From Cryobacterium sp. SO2 (GTDB lineage: Bacteria; Actinomycetota; Actinomycetes; Actinomycetales; Microbacteriaceae): a stretch of 64,000 nt of DNA. The translations under genes and the position numbers were made by a program. Location: positions 1,860,001 through 1,924,000 of the forward strand of contig NZ_CP117849.1 of the NCBI RefSeq assembly GCF_026151165.2, written 5' to 3'. Of the stretch, positions 36,526 through 44,043 are shown piece by piece. The notes under the pieces were generated by a model, which was not told the DNA's origin, ran no database searches, and saw only the letters and a program-made list of their open reading frames with translations. The stretch's first letter is position 1. Every line of letters starts with the position of its first letter.

Positions 36526-37916
36526 GCGGCCGCATCCGGGTCGCCGGCCGCGGCGCGAGCCTGCTGGTGGCGGCGCTCGCGTCGGCGTTCGGCGTGGTCC
36601 TTCTGCAGATCACGAGCATCATCGCCACTGTCGTCGGCGCCGGCGACGCGTCCGGCATCGGCGCCGTGCGCACCGCGCTGTCGATCGTCGCCTTCCTGTT
36701 CATCACGATCGCCGTCTACGTGAGCTCCATCGTCACCACGAACACCGTCGCGACGATCATCGCCGGCCGCACCCGCACCATCGCCCTGATGCGCCTGATC
36801 GGGTCCAGCGCGCGCGACCAGCGGCGGGCCGTGGCCCGCGACGGCCTCACGGTGGGCGCAATCGGCGCCGCCGCCGGCGCCGTGGCCGGAACCCTGCTCA
36901 GCATCGGCGGGCTCCGCCTCCTAATCCTCACCGAGGTGCTGCCCGATGGGGCCTACGTCCTCATCGAACCCCTCCTGCTCCTGCCGGTGGCGGTCGTCGT
37001 TTTGTCCACCTGGAGTGCCGCCTGGGTCGGGTCGCGCCGTGTGCTCACGGTCAGCCCGATGCAGGCCGTCGGGGCCGCCCAGGAACGCTCCCTCGACGAA
37101 ACGACCGGGCGCCCGGCCCGCACCACCATCGCGGTCCTGCTGGTGGGCATCGGCCTGCTGTTCCTGGCCGGGGGCGTCGTGGTGGGCCAGTTGGCCGCGG
37201 AGGGCGTGTTCCTCGGCCTCATCGGCGGCATCCTCTCGTTCAGCGGGCTCATCCTCGGATCGCACCTGATCATGCCGCCCCTCCTCGGCCTGGTCGGCCG
37301 CTTGCTGGGCGGCAGCGCGCCGGCCCGCCTCGCCGCCGCGGTCGCGCAGCAGCACCCGGAGCGAAGCTCCCGGGCCACGATCGGTGTGGTCATCGGGGTC
37401 ACGCTCATCACCATGTTCGCGGTGGCCGGCGCCACCTTCGAACGGATGATGGCCACCACCATGGAAGATCCGGCCGTGCGGCAGGCGATCAGCGAGACGG
37501 TCTCAACCAGCCTCGCGGTGATCTCGGTCCTGGTCGGCTTCAGCGCCCTGATCGCCGCCGTCGGCATGGTCAACAACCTGGCGCTCAGCGTGCTCCAGCG
37601 CTCCCGGGAGATCGGGTTGCTCCGGGCGCTGGGGTTCACCGGCGCCCAGGTGCGCGGCATGATCCTCGCCGAGAGCCTGCAGATGACCGTCGCCGCCGTG
37701 GCACTGGGCCTCGCACTCGGCGTGCTCTACGGCTGGGCCGCCGCCCAGTCACTGTTCGGGTCGGTGACCGGCGGCGGCCTCGTCGCTCCCGTCGTGCCGT
37801 GGCTGCTGGTGGTGCTGTGTGCGGCCGGGACTGCCGTGCTGGCGGTGGCCGCCACGATAGTGCCGGCGCGCCGGGCGGTGTCGGTGCCGCCGGTGAGCGC
37901 CCTCGCCGCGGTCTGA
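36522..37916 (+). CDS. ABC transporter permease (FtsX-like)
   Basis: 464 residues. Two FtsX-type blocks: helices about 10-140 with RTRTIALMRLIGSSARDQRRAVARDG, and about 320-455 with QRSREIGLLRALGFTGAQVRGMILAES; both contain the IALMRLIG/IGLLRALG motif that contacts the ATPase. Between them is a segment with about two helices (195-255). There is no large extracytoplasmic domain as in MacB. It is the membrane partner of the ATPase at 35734-36525. No terminator was found before the leuA leader promoter. Confidence 0.92.
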   Translation: MSGRIRVAGRGASLLVAALASAFGVVLLQITSIIATVVGAGDASGIGAVRTALSIVAFLFITIAVYVSSIVTTNTVATIIAGRTRTIALMRLIGSSARDQRRAVARDGLTVGAIGAAAGAVAGTLLSIGGLRLLILTEVLPDGAYVLIEPLLLLPVAVVVLSTWSAAWVGSRRVLTVSPMQAVGAAQERSLDETTGRPARTTIAVLLVGIGLLFLAGGVVVGQLAAEGVFLGLIGGILSFSGLILGSHLIMPPLLGLVGRLLGGSAPARLAAAVAQQHPERSSRATIGVVIGVTLITMFAVAGATFERMMATTMEDPAVRQAISETVSTSLAVISVLVGFSALIAAVGMVNNLALSVLQRSREIGLLRALGFTGAQVRGMILAESLQMTVAAVALGLALGVLYGWAAAQSLFGSVTGGGLVAPVVPWLLVVLCAAGTAVLAVAATIVPARRAVSVPPVSALAAV

Positions 37917-37949
37917 GGACTTTCACGGGACCGGAGCGCAAATCGGTGC

Positions 37950-37955
37950 TACCCT
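37950..37955 (+). promoter_or_regulatory. -10 element (TACCCT) of the leucine leader transcript
   Basis: TACCCT, six bases, then GTG 37962 of the leader peptide, so the leader ORF itself is probably at the very 5' end of the mRNA. No convincing -35. Confidence 0.5.
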
Positions 37956-37961
37956 TTTTGT

Positions 37962-38006
37962 GTGCTGTTCGGTCTGCTCCTCCTTAGCTGCCGCGACGAG
38001 TCCTAA
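37962..38006 (+). CDS. Leucine-rich leader peptide of leuA
   Basis: A 14-codon ORF, GTG 37962 to TAA 38004-38006, encoding VLFGLLLLSCRDES (initiator V read as Met). Five of 14 codons are leucine (CTG, CTG, CTC, CTC, CTT), four of them consecutive, directly upstream of 2-isopropylmalate synthase. This is the classical design for attenuation by leucine: ribosome stalling at the Leu run would alter folding of the hairpin that overlaps the ORF end. A TACCCT -10 six bases upstream makes it a leaderless ORF. Too short for usual gene finders. Confidence 0.75.
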   Translation: MLFGLLLLSCRDES

Positions 38007-38028
38007 TCTGAGGCCTCACTCGTCGCGG
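37991..38028 (+). promoter_or_regulatory. leuA leader hairpin (attenuation element)
   Basis: Perfect 11-base-pair stem CCGCGACGAGT / ACTCGTCGCGG around a 16-base loop. The 5' arm lies in codons 10-14 of the leader peptide and the 3' arm lies past its stop. A ribosome paused on the Leu codons would sit just upstream of the 5' arm. No T run follows, so control may be by Rho-type termination or by masking the leuA ribosome site about 30 bases downstream. Confidence 0.65.
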
Positions 38029-38072
38029 AGTTCGTCGTCGGCTGACCACCACTCGCGAGGAGACACCAGACA

Positions 38073-39839
38073 ATGAAGAACAATCAGGCCGCATCGGCCA
38101 TGCCGGTACACAAGTACCGCCCCTACCAAGACCAGTTCACGGTAGACCTGCCAGACCGAACCTGGCCGTCCAACCGCATCACCGAGGCCCCGCGCTGGTG
38201 TGCCGTCGACCTGCGCGACGGCAACCAGGCGCTCATCGACCCGATGAGCCCCGAGCGCAAGCGCATCATGTTCGACCTGCTGGTGCGGATGGGCTACAAG
38301 GAGATCGAGGTCGGCTTCCCGTCGGCAAGCCAGACCGATTTCGACTTCGTGCGCAGCCTCATCGACGACGGCGCCATCCCGGACGACGTCACCATCCAGG
38401 TGCTCACCCAGGCGCGCGAACACCTGATCCGCCGCACCTACGAGTCCATCCAGGGCGCCAAGCAGGCCATCGTGCACCTCTACAACTCCACCAGCGTGCT
38501 GCAGCGTGAGGTCGTGTTCCGTGAGGACAAGCAGGGCATCATCGATCTGGCCCTATTCGGAGCCCGCACCTGCCGCGCACTCGAAGCCACGGTTCCCGGC
38601 ACCACCGTGTACTACGAGTACTCGCCGGAGAGCTTCACCGGCACCGAGCTGGAATTCGCCGTCGACATCACCAATCAGGTCATCGAGATCTTCGAGCCCA
38701 CACCGGAGCGCAAGGTCATCGTCAACCTGCCCGCTACCGTCGAGATGGCCACGCCCAACGTCTACGCCGACTCCATCGAGTGGATGAGCCGGCACCTGGC
38801 CCACCGTGAGAACGTCATCCTGTCGCTGCACCCGCACAACGACCGCGGCACCGCGATCGCGGCCGCCGAGCTGGGCTACCTGGCCGGCGCCGACCGCATC
38901 GAGGGCTGCCTCTTCGGCAACGGCGAGCGCACCGGCAACGTGGACCTCGTCGCCCTGGGCATCAACCTGTTCACGCAGGGAATCGACCCGCAGATCGACT
39001 TCGGCAACATCGACGAGGTAAAGCGCACAGCGGAGTACTGCAACCAACTGCCCGTTCCCGAGCGCAGCCCCTGGGCCGGTGACCTGGTCTTCACCGCCTT
39101 CAGCGGTTCACACCAGGACGCCATCAAGAAGGGTTTCGAGGCCATGGCCGTCGAGGCCGCCGAGACGGGACAGAGCGTCGACGACCTGGTCTGGGCCGTG
39201 CCGTACCTGCCGATCGACCCGAAGGACCTGGGCCGTAGCTACGAGGCCGTCATCAGGGTCAACTCCCAGTCGGGCAAGGGCGGCGTCGCCTACCTGCTCA
39301 AGACCGACCACCACCTCGACCTGCCGCGCAAGTTGCAGATCGAGTTCTCCGGTGTTGTGCAGGCCAAGACCGACGCCGACGGCGGAGAGGTCACCAGCGA
39401 GCAGATCTGGGACATCTTCAACGACGAGTACCTGCCCGCCACCCACACCAACCCGGATGCGAAGTGGGGCCGGTTCGAGCTCTTCTCCACCCGCACCTCC
39501 AGCGACCTCGCCGGCGTCGTCAACCTCACCGTCGACCTGCGCGATTCCGACACCGTCGCCGGTGCGACAGCGACCGGCAACGGCCCGATCGCGGCGTTCC
39601 TGGGCATCATGGCCGAGCGCGGTATCGCTATCACGCTCTACGACTACGTCGAGCACGCCATGTCCGCCGGCGGCGACGCCACGGCCGCGTCCTACGTCGA
39701 ACTCGACGTGAACGGCAAGCGGTTCTGGGGCGTCGGCATCGACCCGGACATCTCGACGGCGTCGCTGAAGGCCGTGGTGTCGGCGGTCAACCGCGGCATC
39801 CGCGCCGAAAGCGTCGATCGCGAACTGGCGGCTGTCTAG
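38073..39839 (+). CDS. leuA: 2-isopropylmalate synthase
   Basis: 588 residues, the long actinobacterial form. It condenses acetyl-CoA with 2-ketoisovalerate, the first step of leucine synthesis. Seen: WCAVDLRDGNQALIDPM with the metal Asp, GYKEIEVGFPSASQTDFDF, LHPHNDRGT (metal His pair), CLFGNGERTGNVDLV, and a C-terminal regulatory domain (about 430-588) that binds leucine for feedback inhibition in the family. GAGGAG precedes ATG 38073. Upstream is a leucine-rich leader peptide and hairpin; downstream a strong terminator, so it is monocistronic. Other leu genes are not in the window. Confidence 0.97.
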   Translation: MKNNQAASAMPVHKYRPYQDQFTVDLPDRTWPSNRITEAPRWCAVDLRDGNQALIDPMSPERKRIMFDLLVRMGYKEIEVGFPSASQTDFDFVRSLIDDGAIPDDVTIQVLTQAREHLIRRTYESIQGAKQAIVHLYNSTSVLQREVVFREDKQGIIDLALFGARTCRALEATVPGTTVYYEYSPESFTGTELEFAVDITNQVIEIFEPTPERKVIVNLPATVEMATPNVYADSIEWMSRHLAHRENVILSLHPHNDRGTAIAAAELGYLAGADRIEGCLFGNGERTGNVDLVALGINLFTQGIDPQIDFGNIDEVKRTAEYCNQLPVPERSPWAGDLVFTAFSGSHQDAIKKGFEAMAVEAAETGQSVDDLVWAVPYLPIDPKDLGRSYEAVIRVNSQSGKGGVAYLLKTDHHLDLPRKLQIEFSGVVQAKTDADGGEVTSEQIWDIFNDEYLPATHTNPDAKWGRFELFSTRTSSDLAGVVNLTVDLRDSDTVAGATATGNGPIAAFLGIMAERGIAITLYDYVEHAMSAGGDATAASYVELDVNGKRFWGVGIDPDISTASLKAVVSAVNRGIRAESVDRELAAV

Positions 39840-39846
39840 TACGACG

Positions 39847-39878
39847 AACGTCCCCGGCGCTGATGCGCCGGGGACGTT
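39847..39878 (+). terminator. Terminator of leuA
   Basis: Perfect 14-base-pair stem AACGTCCCCGGCGC / GCGCCGGGGACGTT with a TGAT loop, eight bases after the leuA stop, followed by TGTCTGTCTG. Also in a position to terminate leftward transcription poorly. Confidence 0.88.
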
Positions 39879-39905
39879 TGTCTGTCTGCTCGGATTTCTT
39901 TCGGG

Positions 39906-40613
39906 TCAGACCCGAAGTGCCCGCCGGGCGGCCTCCGGGCTGAGCGGCTGCGGCATCACCACAGGCTCGCCCTCAGGAGCCCCGAGCACCTTCGTGCAGT
40001 CCTCGATCGCCCCCGACAGCAAGTCGTAGAGTCGCTCATCGGTGTCGGGGATGCACGCCTCGGCGATGCCCTGCACCGAAATGCGGATGATCGACTCCGC
40101 GGTGCGGTCGGTGAACCTGGTCCGCGACCAGGAACCCACCGACCCCATGAACTCGCGCGCCCAGCGCTCGGTCTGCGGCGCCCTGTCGAAAGCGTCGCGC
40201 ACCTGGTCGGACACATCGATGATGCTGCCCTCGTAGGGCCGGGACAGGTGCCGCTGGCAGTTGAGGATGCCGACGGCCAGAGCCCGCTGATGGTCGGCGC
40301 TGACCACCGGCAGGCCGGCCGTGGCAGCCCGGAGGGCTACCACGAGGCGCACCCGGGGGTCGTCACCGCGCAAACCGATCACGGAGGGGATCAGCATCAT
40401 CAGGCGCGACCGGGCGTCATCCGATGTGCAGTCGTTCACCATGCGCGCCAGCGAGGCGAGCACGGGATGCGTGCACGCAGGGTGGTCGCTCCAGGCTTCG
40501 CCGGACAGGTGCGAGGCGAATTCCATGAAGCAGGCACCGCTACGTGGGCTCTTGTGTTTGCCCCGTGACAAGACGGGCAACAGGTCGGGCGCAGTGCCCT
40601 CGAATCGTTTCAT
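39906..40613 (-). CDS. Conserved hypothetical protein (soluble, actinobacterial)
   Basis: 235 residues from ATG 40613, with AGGGAGGT six bases upstream. No named domain was recognised. Features: RGKHKSPRSGACFMEFASHL near the N-terminus, WSDHPACTHPVLASLARMVND with closely spaced Cys/His residues, DARSRLMMLIPSVIGLRGDD, and a mainly helical remainder. I recognise the GKHxxPRxGACFMEFAS and WSDHPACTHP blocks as recurring in actinobacterial hypotheticals, but no function is known to me. It converges on leuA; it is co-directional with the TRIC gene but separated by 89 bases. Confidence 0.82.
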   Translation of the reverse strand: MKRFEGTAPDLLPVLSRGKHKSPRSGACFMEFASHLSGEAWSDHPACTHPVLASLARMVNDCTSDDARSRLMMLIPSVIGLRGDDPRVRLVVALRAATAGLPVVSADHQRALAVGILNCQRHLSRPYEGSIIDVSDQVRDAFDRAPQTERWAREFMGSVGSWSRTRFTDRTAESIIRISVQGIAEACIPDTDERLYDLLSGAIEDCTKVLGAPEGEPVVMPQPLSPEAARRALRV

Positions 40614-40702
40614 GGAGTACCTCCCTGCGACGTGGTTGTACCCCAATACTGACCCCAGATTCCGGGAAAGGCGAGGCCAAAACAGCGCTGGGTGATAAAT
40701 CC

Positions 40703-41458
40703 TCAGGAAAGACTGATGTCCTCGCCAGTCGCGGGATCCGCGGCGGCGGTGCGGCGCAGCCGTTTCCACGCGCGGAACGGGGGAATCGCGCCGCGGCGAC
40801 GCCAGTGCGGCCAACTGCCGAGGGCCCGTTGTTGGGGCAGGCTCCAGCCGAAGCGGGCCGCGAGGACCCTGATCACGGTGGTGGCGACCACGCAGATGAC
40901 CGCGGCAACGGTGATCTGCACCTCGAGCAGCACCAGCACCACGAGCAGCCCGCAGCCGACGAGCGCGGCCACGGCGTACAGCGAGCCCACGTGCATCACG
41001 GCGATCGGCACATTGAGCATCATGTCGCGCAGCACCGACCCGCCGACGGCGGAGACCACTCCCACGAACAGGGCGGGGATCTCCGGCAGCCCGGCAGCGA
41101 GCGCCTTGGTGGTGCCGATCACGCCGAACAGGCCGATGGTCACGGCGTCCAGGGTGATGATGAGCGGACCGAGCCGGTTGAACAGGCTCTGCAACAGCAT
41201 CCCCAGCAGGGCGAAGGCCGCGGCGACGGGCAGGTACCAGTTGCTCAGCAGCGCCGCCGGCACCCCGCCGAGCAGGATGTCGCGGAGCAGGCCGCCGCCC
41301 AGGCCGACGGTGATACCGATGATCGAGATGCCGAGGAGGTCCATCCTGCGGTCGGTGAACCTGCCGGCGAACATCGCGCCCTGGATGGCGCCGATGGCGA
41401 CGGCGACGAGGTCGGTCCAGAGCGGGATGGCGAAAAGGGGCGATGGCACCCTCAACAT
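40703..41458 (-). CDS. Trimeric intracellular cation (TRIC) channel family protein
   Basis: 251 residues. Seven hydrophobic helices occur in two homologous halves, each with the family motif: GLGGGLLRDILLGGVP and AVGGSVLRDMMLNVP, separated by a linker helix. These are UPF0126/TRIC proteins, K+-permeable homotrimers. The basic C-terminal tail (about 220-251) is cytoplasmic. Divergent from recO with 79 bases between starts. Physiological role in bacteria is not settled. Confidence 0.93.
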   Translation of the reverse strand: MLRVPSPLFAIPLWTDLVAVAIGAIQGAMFAGRFTDRRMDLLGISIIGITVGLGGGLLRDILLGGVPAALLSNWYLPVAAAFALLGMLLQSLFNRLGPLIITLDAVTIGLFGVIGTTKALAAGLPEIPALFVGVVSAVGGSVLRDMMLNVPIAVMHVGSLYAVAALVGCGLLVVLVLLEVQITVAAVICVVATTVIRVLAARFGWSLPQQRALGSWPHWRRRGAIPPFRAWKRLRRTAAADPATGEDISLS

Positions 41459-41526
41459 CTACCATGCGCGGCACCGGGTGCACGGCCGGCACGGCGCGGG
41501 CGCGGGCATCCGCCGCGGAGAGGTGG

Positions 41527-41532
41527 GAGAAT
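41527..41532 (+). promoter_or_regulatory. Extended -10 (TGG-GAGAAT) of recO operon
   Basis: GAGAAT preceded by TGG, five bases, then GTG 41538. The overlapping GGGAG could instead be read as a ribosome site. Confidence 0.4.
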
Positions 41533-41537
41533 TGACC

Positions 41538-42260
41538 GTGCCCGTTTATCGTGATGAAGCCGTTGTGCTGCGCACCCACAAGCTGGGTGAGGCAGATCGC
41601 ATCATCACGCTGCTCACCCGTCAGCACGGCAAGGTGCGCGCCGTCGCCAAGGGAGTGCGCCGCACGGCGTCCAAGTTCGGTGCCAGGCTCGAGCCGTTCA
41701 TGGTGGTCGACGTGCAGCTCTACCTGGGCCGCAGCCTCGACATCGTCAACCAGGCCGAATCCATCGCCTCCTACGGAGCGCAGATCACCGCGGACTACGG
41801 TAGCTACACCGCGGCGAGCGCCATGGTCGAGACCGCGGACAAACTCACCGAGTCCGAGGGCTCGCTGCAGCAGTACCTGCTCCTGGTCGGCGCCCTCCGG
41901 TCGCTGTCCCGCCGGGAACACGGCTCCGGTGCCACCCTGGACTCCTATCTGCTGCGCTCGCTCTCCATGGCCGGCTGGGCGCCGAGCTTCCACGACTGCG
42001 CCCGCTGCGGGGCGCCTGGACCGCACTCGGCGTTCGTGGCGCAGGTGGGCGGCATCGTTTGCGACAACTGCGCCCCGCCCGGCTCGCCACGACTGGACCC
42101 GGCCACCATCGCCCTGCTCGGGGCACTCCTGACCGGCGACTGGGCGTACACCGCGGCCGCAGAACCCACCACCCAGGCCCAGGCCACCGGGATCGTCGCC
42201 GCGTACACGCAGTGGCACCTCGGCCGGGGCCTTCGATCCCTGGAGCACGTGCGCGCATGA
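41538..42260 (+). CDS. recO: DNA repair protein RecO
   Basis: 240 residues: N-terminal OB fold (VYRDEAVVLRTHKLGEADRIITLLT, GKVRAVAKGVRR), then a helical domain and a four-Cys zinc site (CARCGAPG and CDNCAP). RecO loads RecA on SSB-coated DNA with RecR. GTG 41538 is preferred to TTG 41532 by spacing; the frame continues upstream only as the shadow of the divergent gene. It overlaps uppS by four bases (ATGA), the usual recO-uppS pair of actinobacteria. Confidence 0.95.
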   Translation: MPVYRDEAVVLRTHKLGEADRIITLLTRQHGKVRAVAKGVRRTASKFGARLEPFMVVDVQLYLGRSLDIVNQAESIASYGAQITADYGSYTAASAMVETADKLTESEGSLQQYLLLVGALRSLSRREHGSGATLDSYLLRSLSMAGWAPSFHDCARCGAPGPHSAFVAQVGGIVCDNCAPPGSPRLDPATIALLGALLTGDWAYTAAAEPTTQAQATGIVAAYTQWHLGRGLRSLEHVRA

Positions 42261-43075
42261 CGCCGAACCCCTTCCGTTCCACCCCGTTCACTCATAAGGA
42301 CGCCGTCGCGTTCAAGCCTCTCGACTGGACCGGGATCTACCCGCCCGCCCTGCCCGCCAAGGTCGTGCCAGAGCACGTGGCCGTCGTCATGGACGGCAAC
42401 GGCCGGTGGGCCAACGCCCGCGGCCTGTCCAGGGTCGAGGGCCACAAGGCGGGGGAGGCCGCGCTCCTGGACGTGGTGGCCGGAGCGATCCAGATCGGCG
42501 TCAAGCACCTGAGCGTCTACGCGTTCTCCACCGAGAACTGGAAGCGCTCTCCAGACGAGGTGCGCTTCCTGATGGGCTTCAACCGGGACGTGCTGCACCG
42601 CCGCCGCGACCAGCTCAACGACTGGGGCGTGCGGGTGCGCTGGGCCGGCCGCAAGCCCAAGCTCTGGGCCTCGGTGATCAACGAACTGCAGTTCGCCGAG
42701 AAGCTCACGGCCGGCAACGACGTGCTCACCCTCACCATGTGCGTCAACTACGGCGGTCGCACCGAGATCGCGGATGCCGTGCGGGCGCTGGCCGAGGATG
42801 TCGCCGCCGGCCGGCTGAAGCCCTCCGGTATCACCGAGAAGTCCATCCAACGGCACCTGTACACGTCGGCGCTGCCCGATGTCGACCTCTTCGTGCGCAG
42901 CTCGGGGGAGCAGCGCACCAGCAACTTCCTGCTCTGGCAGAGCGCGTACGCCGAGATGGTGTTCCTGGACACCCTGTGGCCCGACTTCTCCCGCGTCGAC
43001 CTGTGGCACGCGATCGAGCTCTACGCCTCCCGCAACCGCCGCTACGGCGGCGCAGTGGACACGCCCAGCGCCTGA
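42257..43075 (+). CDS. uppS: Isoprenyl (undecaprenyl) diphosphate synthase
   Basis: 272 residues, cis-prenyltransferase. VMDGNGRWANARG with catalytic D46, the FSTENWKRS motif, and RSSGEQRTSNFLLWQSAYAEMVF near the C-terminus are diagnostic. It makes the C50/C55 lipid carrier for cell-wall synthesis. An N-terminal extension of about 38 residues precedes the core, as in other actinobacterial homologues. ATG 42257 overlaps the recO stop. Chain length cannot be predicted with certainty. Confidence 0.95.
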   Translation: MTPNPFRSTPFTHKDAVAFKPLDWTGIYPPALPAKVVPEHVAVVMDGNGRWANARGLSRVEGHKAGEAALLDVVAGAIQIGVKHLSVYAFSTENWKRSPDEVRFLMGFNRDVLHRRRDQLNDWGVRVRWAGRKPKLWASVINELQFAEKLTAGNDVLTLTMCVNYGGRTEIADAVRALAEDVAAGRLKPSGITEKSIQRHLYTSALPDVDLFVRSSGEQRTSNFLLWQSAYAEMVFLDTLWPDFSRVDLWHAIELYASRNRRYGGAVDTPSA

Positions 43076-43127
43076 CCCGTTTCGGTCGCCGGGAATAACT
43101 GGAGGGGCCGCTCGGGTTAGCCCTCTC

Positions 43128-43802
43128 GTGAGCGAAACCATCAAAGTAGACATCTGGTCAGACGTGCAGTGCCCCTGGTGCTACATCGGCAAACGCAAGT
43201 TCGAGGCCGGCGTTGCCGCCTACGGCGACGACGTCGAGGTGGAGTACCACTCCTTCGAACTGGCCCCCGACACACCCGTCGACTTCGCCGGCAGCCCCGT
43301 GGACTACCTCAGCGAGCGCAAGGGCATCCCGGTGCCGCAGGTGCTCGAAATGCTCGAGCGGGTCACCGGCATCGCCGAGAGCGTCGGCCTGCACTACGAC
43401 TACGACTCTGTGCACCAGACCAACACCATCAAGGCGCACGAGCTCCTGCACTACGCCAAGGCGCACGGCCTGCAGCTGGAGATGAAGGAGAGCCTGCTCA
43501 AGGCGTACTTCGTCGACGGCGGACACGTCGGCCGGATCGAGGATCTCGCCGACCTCGCCGCGACCGTCGGCCTGGACCGCGCCGACGTGGTGCGCTCCCT
43601 CACCGAGAACGAGTACCTCGCCGCCGTCAAGGCCGACGTCGCCCAGGCCGCTGAGTACGGCATCCAGGGGGTGCCGTTCTTCGTGATCGACGGAAAGTAC
43701 GGGATCTCCGGCGCCCAGGACCCTGATACCTTTGCGCAAGCGCTGCGCCAGGTACAGAGCGAAAAAGTAGAAACCACGATCCCCGAGGAGACCAACGTAT
43801 GA
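43128..43802 (+). CDS. DsbA family oxidoreductase, FrnE type
   Basis: 224 residues. Thioredoxin-like fold with CPWC (C15-C18) in IWSDVQCPWCYIGKRKFE and a helical insertion; cis-Pro region GIQGVPFFVIDGKYGISGAQDP. No signal peptide, so it is cytoplasmic and probably a FrnE-like disulfide isomerase or polyketide-associated oxidoreductase; members are linked to oxidative-stress tolerance. GTG 43128 has no close ribosome site (GGAGG is 22 bases away). Its stop overlaps the ATG of a 40-residue Cys-rich ORF (ATGA), making that ORF a likely partner. Confidence 0.9.
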   Translation: MSETIKVDIWSDVQCPWCYIGKRKFEAGVAAYGDDVEVEYHSFELAPDTPVDFAGSPVDYLSERKGIPVPQVLEMLERVTGIAESVGLHYDYDSVHQTNTIKAHELLHYAKAHGLQLEMKESLLKAYFVDGGHVGRIEDLADLAATVGLDRADVVRSLTENEYLAAVKADVAQAAEYGIQGVPFFVIDGKYGISGAQDPDTFAQALRQVQSEKVETTIPEETNV

Positions 43803-43921
43803 GCGAGAACACCACGAGCACCGTGACCGACGCACCGGCTGCTCCCCGCCCGATCATCCAGCTGCTCGAGCAGTCCGACGACGCCGGTGGATGCTGCGGC
43901 GGCGGCTCCTGCGGCATCTGA
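43799..43921 (+). CDS. Small Cys-rich protein coupled to FrnE-type gene
   Basis: A 40-residue ORF from ATG 43799, overlapping the preceding stop as ATGA, to TGA 43919-43921. Composition: a Ser/Thr/Ala-rich N-terminal half, a PRPIIQLLEQSDD helix-like stretch, and a C-terminal GGCCGGGSCGI with three Cys in five positions. Evidence that it is real: the four-base overlap typical of coupled genes here and the distinctive metal- or thiol-type tail at the very end. It may be a redox substrate, metal donor or thiol cofactor for the DsbA-like protein. No family is known to me. Confidence 0.6.
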   Translation: MSENTTSTVTDAPAAPRPIIQLLEQSDDAGGCCGGGSCGI

Positions 43922-44029
43922 GCGACCCGCACAGCACCGTCCCTGTACAACACCGACCTGCACAGCCCCGCCCGGCCCGCGGTTTTCCACCGCCGGCCGG
44001 GCGTGGCGTTCCGGCACGGCCGGGTCTGG

Positions 44030-44035
44030 GAGAAT
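44030..44035 (+). promoter_or_regulatory. Extended -10 (TGG-GAGAAT) of dusB operon
   Basis: GAGAAT preceded by TGG, eight bases, then ATG 44044, giving a leader of about two bases. Confidence 0.4.
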
Positions 44036-44043
44036 TGGACGAG

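Noticed and set aside
37960..38010. Alternative leader reading from GTG 37960
   Set aside because: That frame gives a Cys/Ser-rich peptide without relevance to leucine, while GTG 37962 gives five Leu in 14 codons and exact promoter spacing.
43891..44043. Upstream extension of dusB
   Set aside because: The extension overlaps the small Cys-rich ORF and translates to Arg/Pro-rich noise; DusB homology begins after ATG 44044.
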